From Providencia stuartii (GTDB lineage Bacteria > Pseudomonadota > Gammaproteobacteria > Enterobacterales > Enterobacteriaceae), in NCBI RefSeq assembly GCF_029277985.1, contig NZ_CP119546.1, forward strand, positions 2,914,001 to 2,978,000: 64,000 nt of DNA, given 5' to 3'. Each line of letters opens with the position of its first letter. The stretch's first letter is position 1. Positions 63,671 through 64,000 of the stretch are shown piece by piece. The notes beneath the pieces were generated by a model. The model was not told where the DNA came from, searched no databases, and saw only the letters and a list, made by a program, of their open reading frames with translations. Both the position numbers and the translations under genes were made by a program.

Positions 63671-64000
<330 letters not shown>

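Overview
The window reads as chromosomal DNA of an enterobacterium of the Morganellaceae, most likely Providencia. The strongest pointer is the last gene, cut by the right edge, which closely resembles the chromosomal aminoglycoside 2'-N-acetyltransferase AAC(2')-I of Providencia. Supporting signs are E. coli-like orthologues in an AT-rich background (cycA, putP/putA, pyrC-bssS, trhO, lpxL-mdtG, agp, fdnGHI), and a tetrathionate reductase locus. I see no insertion sequence, prophage, CRISPR array or plasmid replication gene. Species assignment is an inference from remembered proteins, not from a search.

Layout. 0.5-5.2 kb: a four-gene Csu-like (spore coat U type) chaperone-usher pilus operon. 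5.2-6.3 kb: a relic-looking stretch with an 11-bp tandem repeat, a free-standing terminator and a decayed tRNA-like sequence. 6.3-15 kb: cycA, a glutathione S-transferase, then divergent putP/putA with PutA-type operator motifs between them. 15.4-22.4 kb: an orphan fliZ, a small lipoprotein, the Mg2+-starvation pair mgtC-mgtB (with an 18-codon ORF between them and a 15-codon ORF upstream), dsrB and a cold-shock gene. 22.8-27.1 kb: ylaC and three tRNA-Asn genes; the first two are copies of one tRNA cassette flanking a serine-type sulfatase and its radical-SAM maturase. 27.3-32.7 kb: pyrC, bssS, an RcsA-like regulator, trhO and a zevAB-like metal transport pair. 32.8-40.5 kb: the full tetrathionate respiration locus ttrBCA/ttrSR. 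40.6-46.5 kb: lpxL, mdtG, a POT peptide transporter, a PhzF-family enzyme and a thioesterase. 46.9-49.7 kb: an aliphatic amidase operon amiE-amiB-amiS without its usual regulators but with a strong CRP-like site. 50.2-56.2 kb: a Sel1-repeat protein, a universal stress protein, three GNAT acetyltransferases, agp, a YbaK-type deacylase and an unrecognised gene. 56.3-61.1 kb: fdnGHI, the selenocysteine formate dehydrogenase-N operon with a near-consensus FNR box. 61.3-64 kb: ynfA, a LysR regulator divergent from a PACE efflux gene, a DUF2798 protein and the truncated aac(2')-I.

How the parts fit. Several units suit an enteric, oxygen-limited and host-associated life: tetrathionate respiration, formate dehydrogenase-N, anaerobic-type sulfatase maturation, proline and D-amino-acid uptake, amide breakdown and Mg2+-starvation survival. 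No wholly new multi-gene system was established. The observations most worth following are the small ORFs in the mgtCB operon, the sulfatase module between duplicated tRNA-Asn cassettes, the orphan fliZ, the amidase operon lacking amiC/amiR, and a possible small RNA or leader attenuator upstream of trhO.
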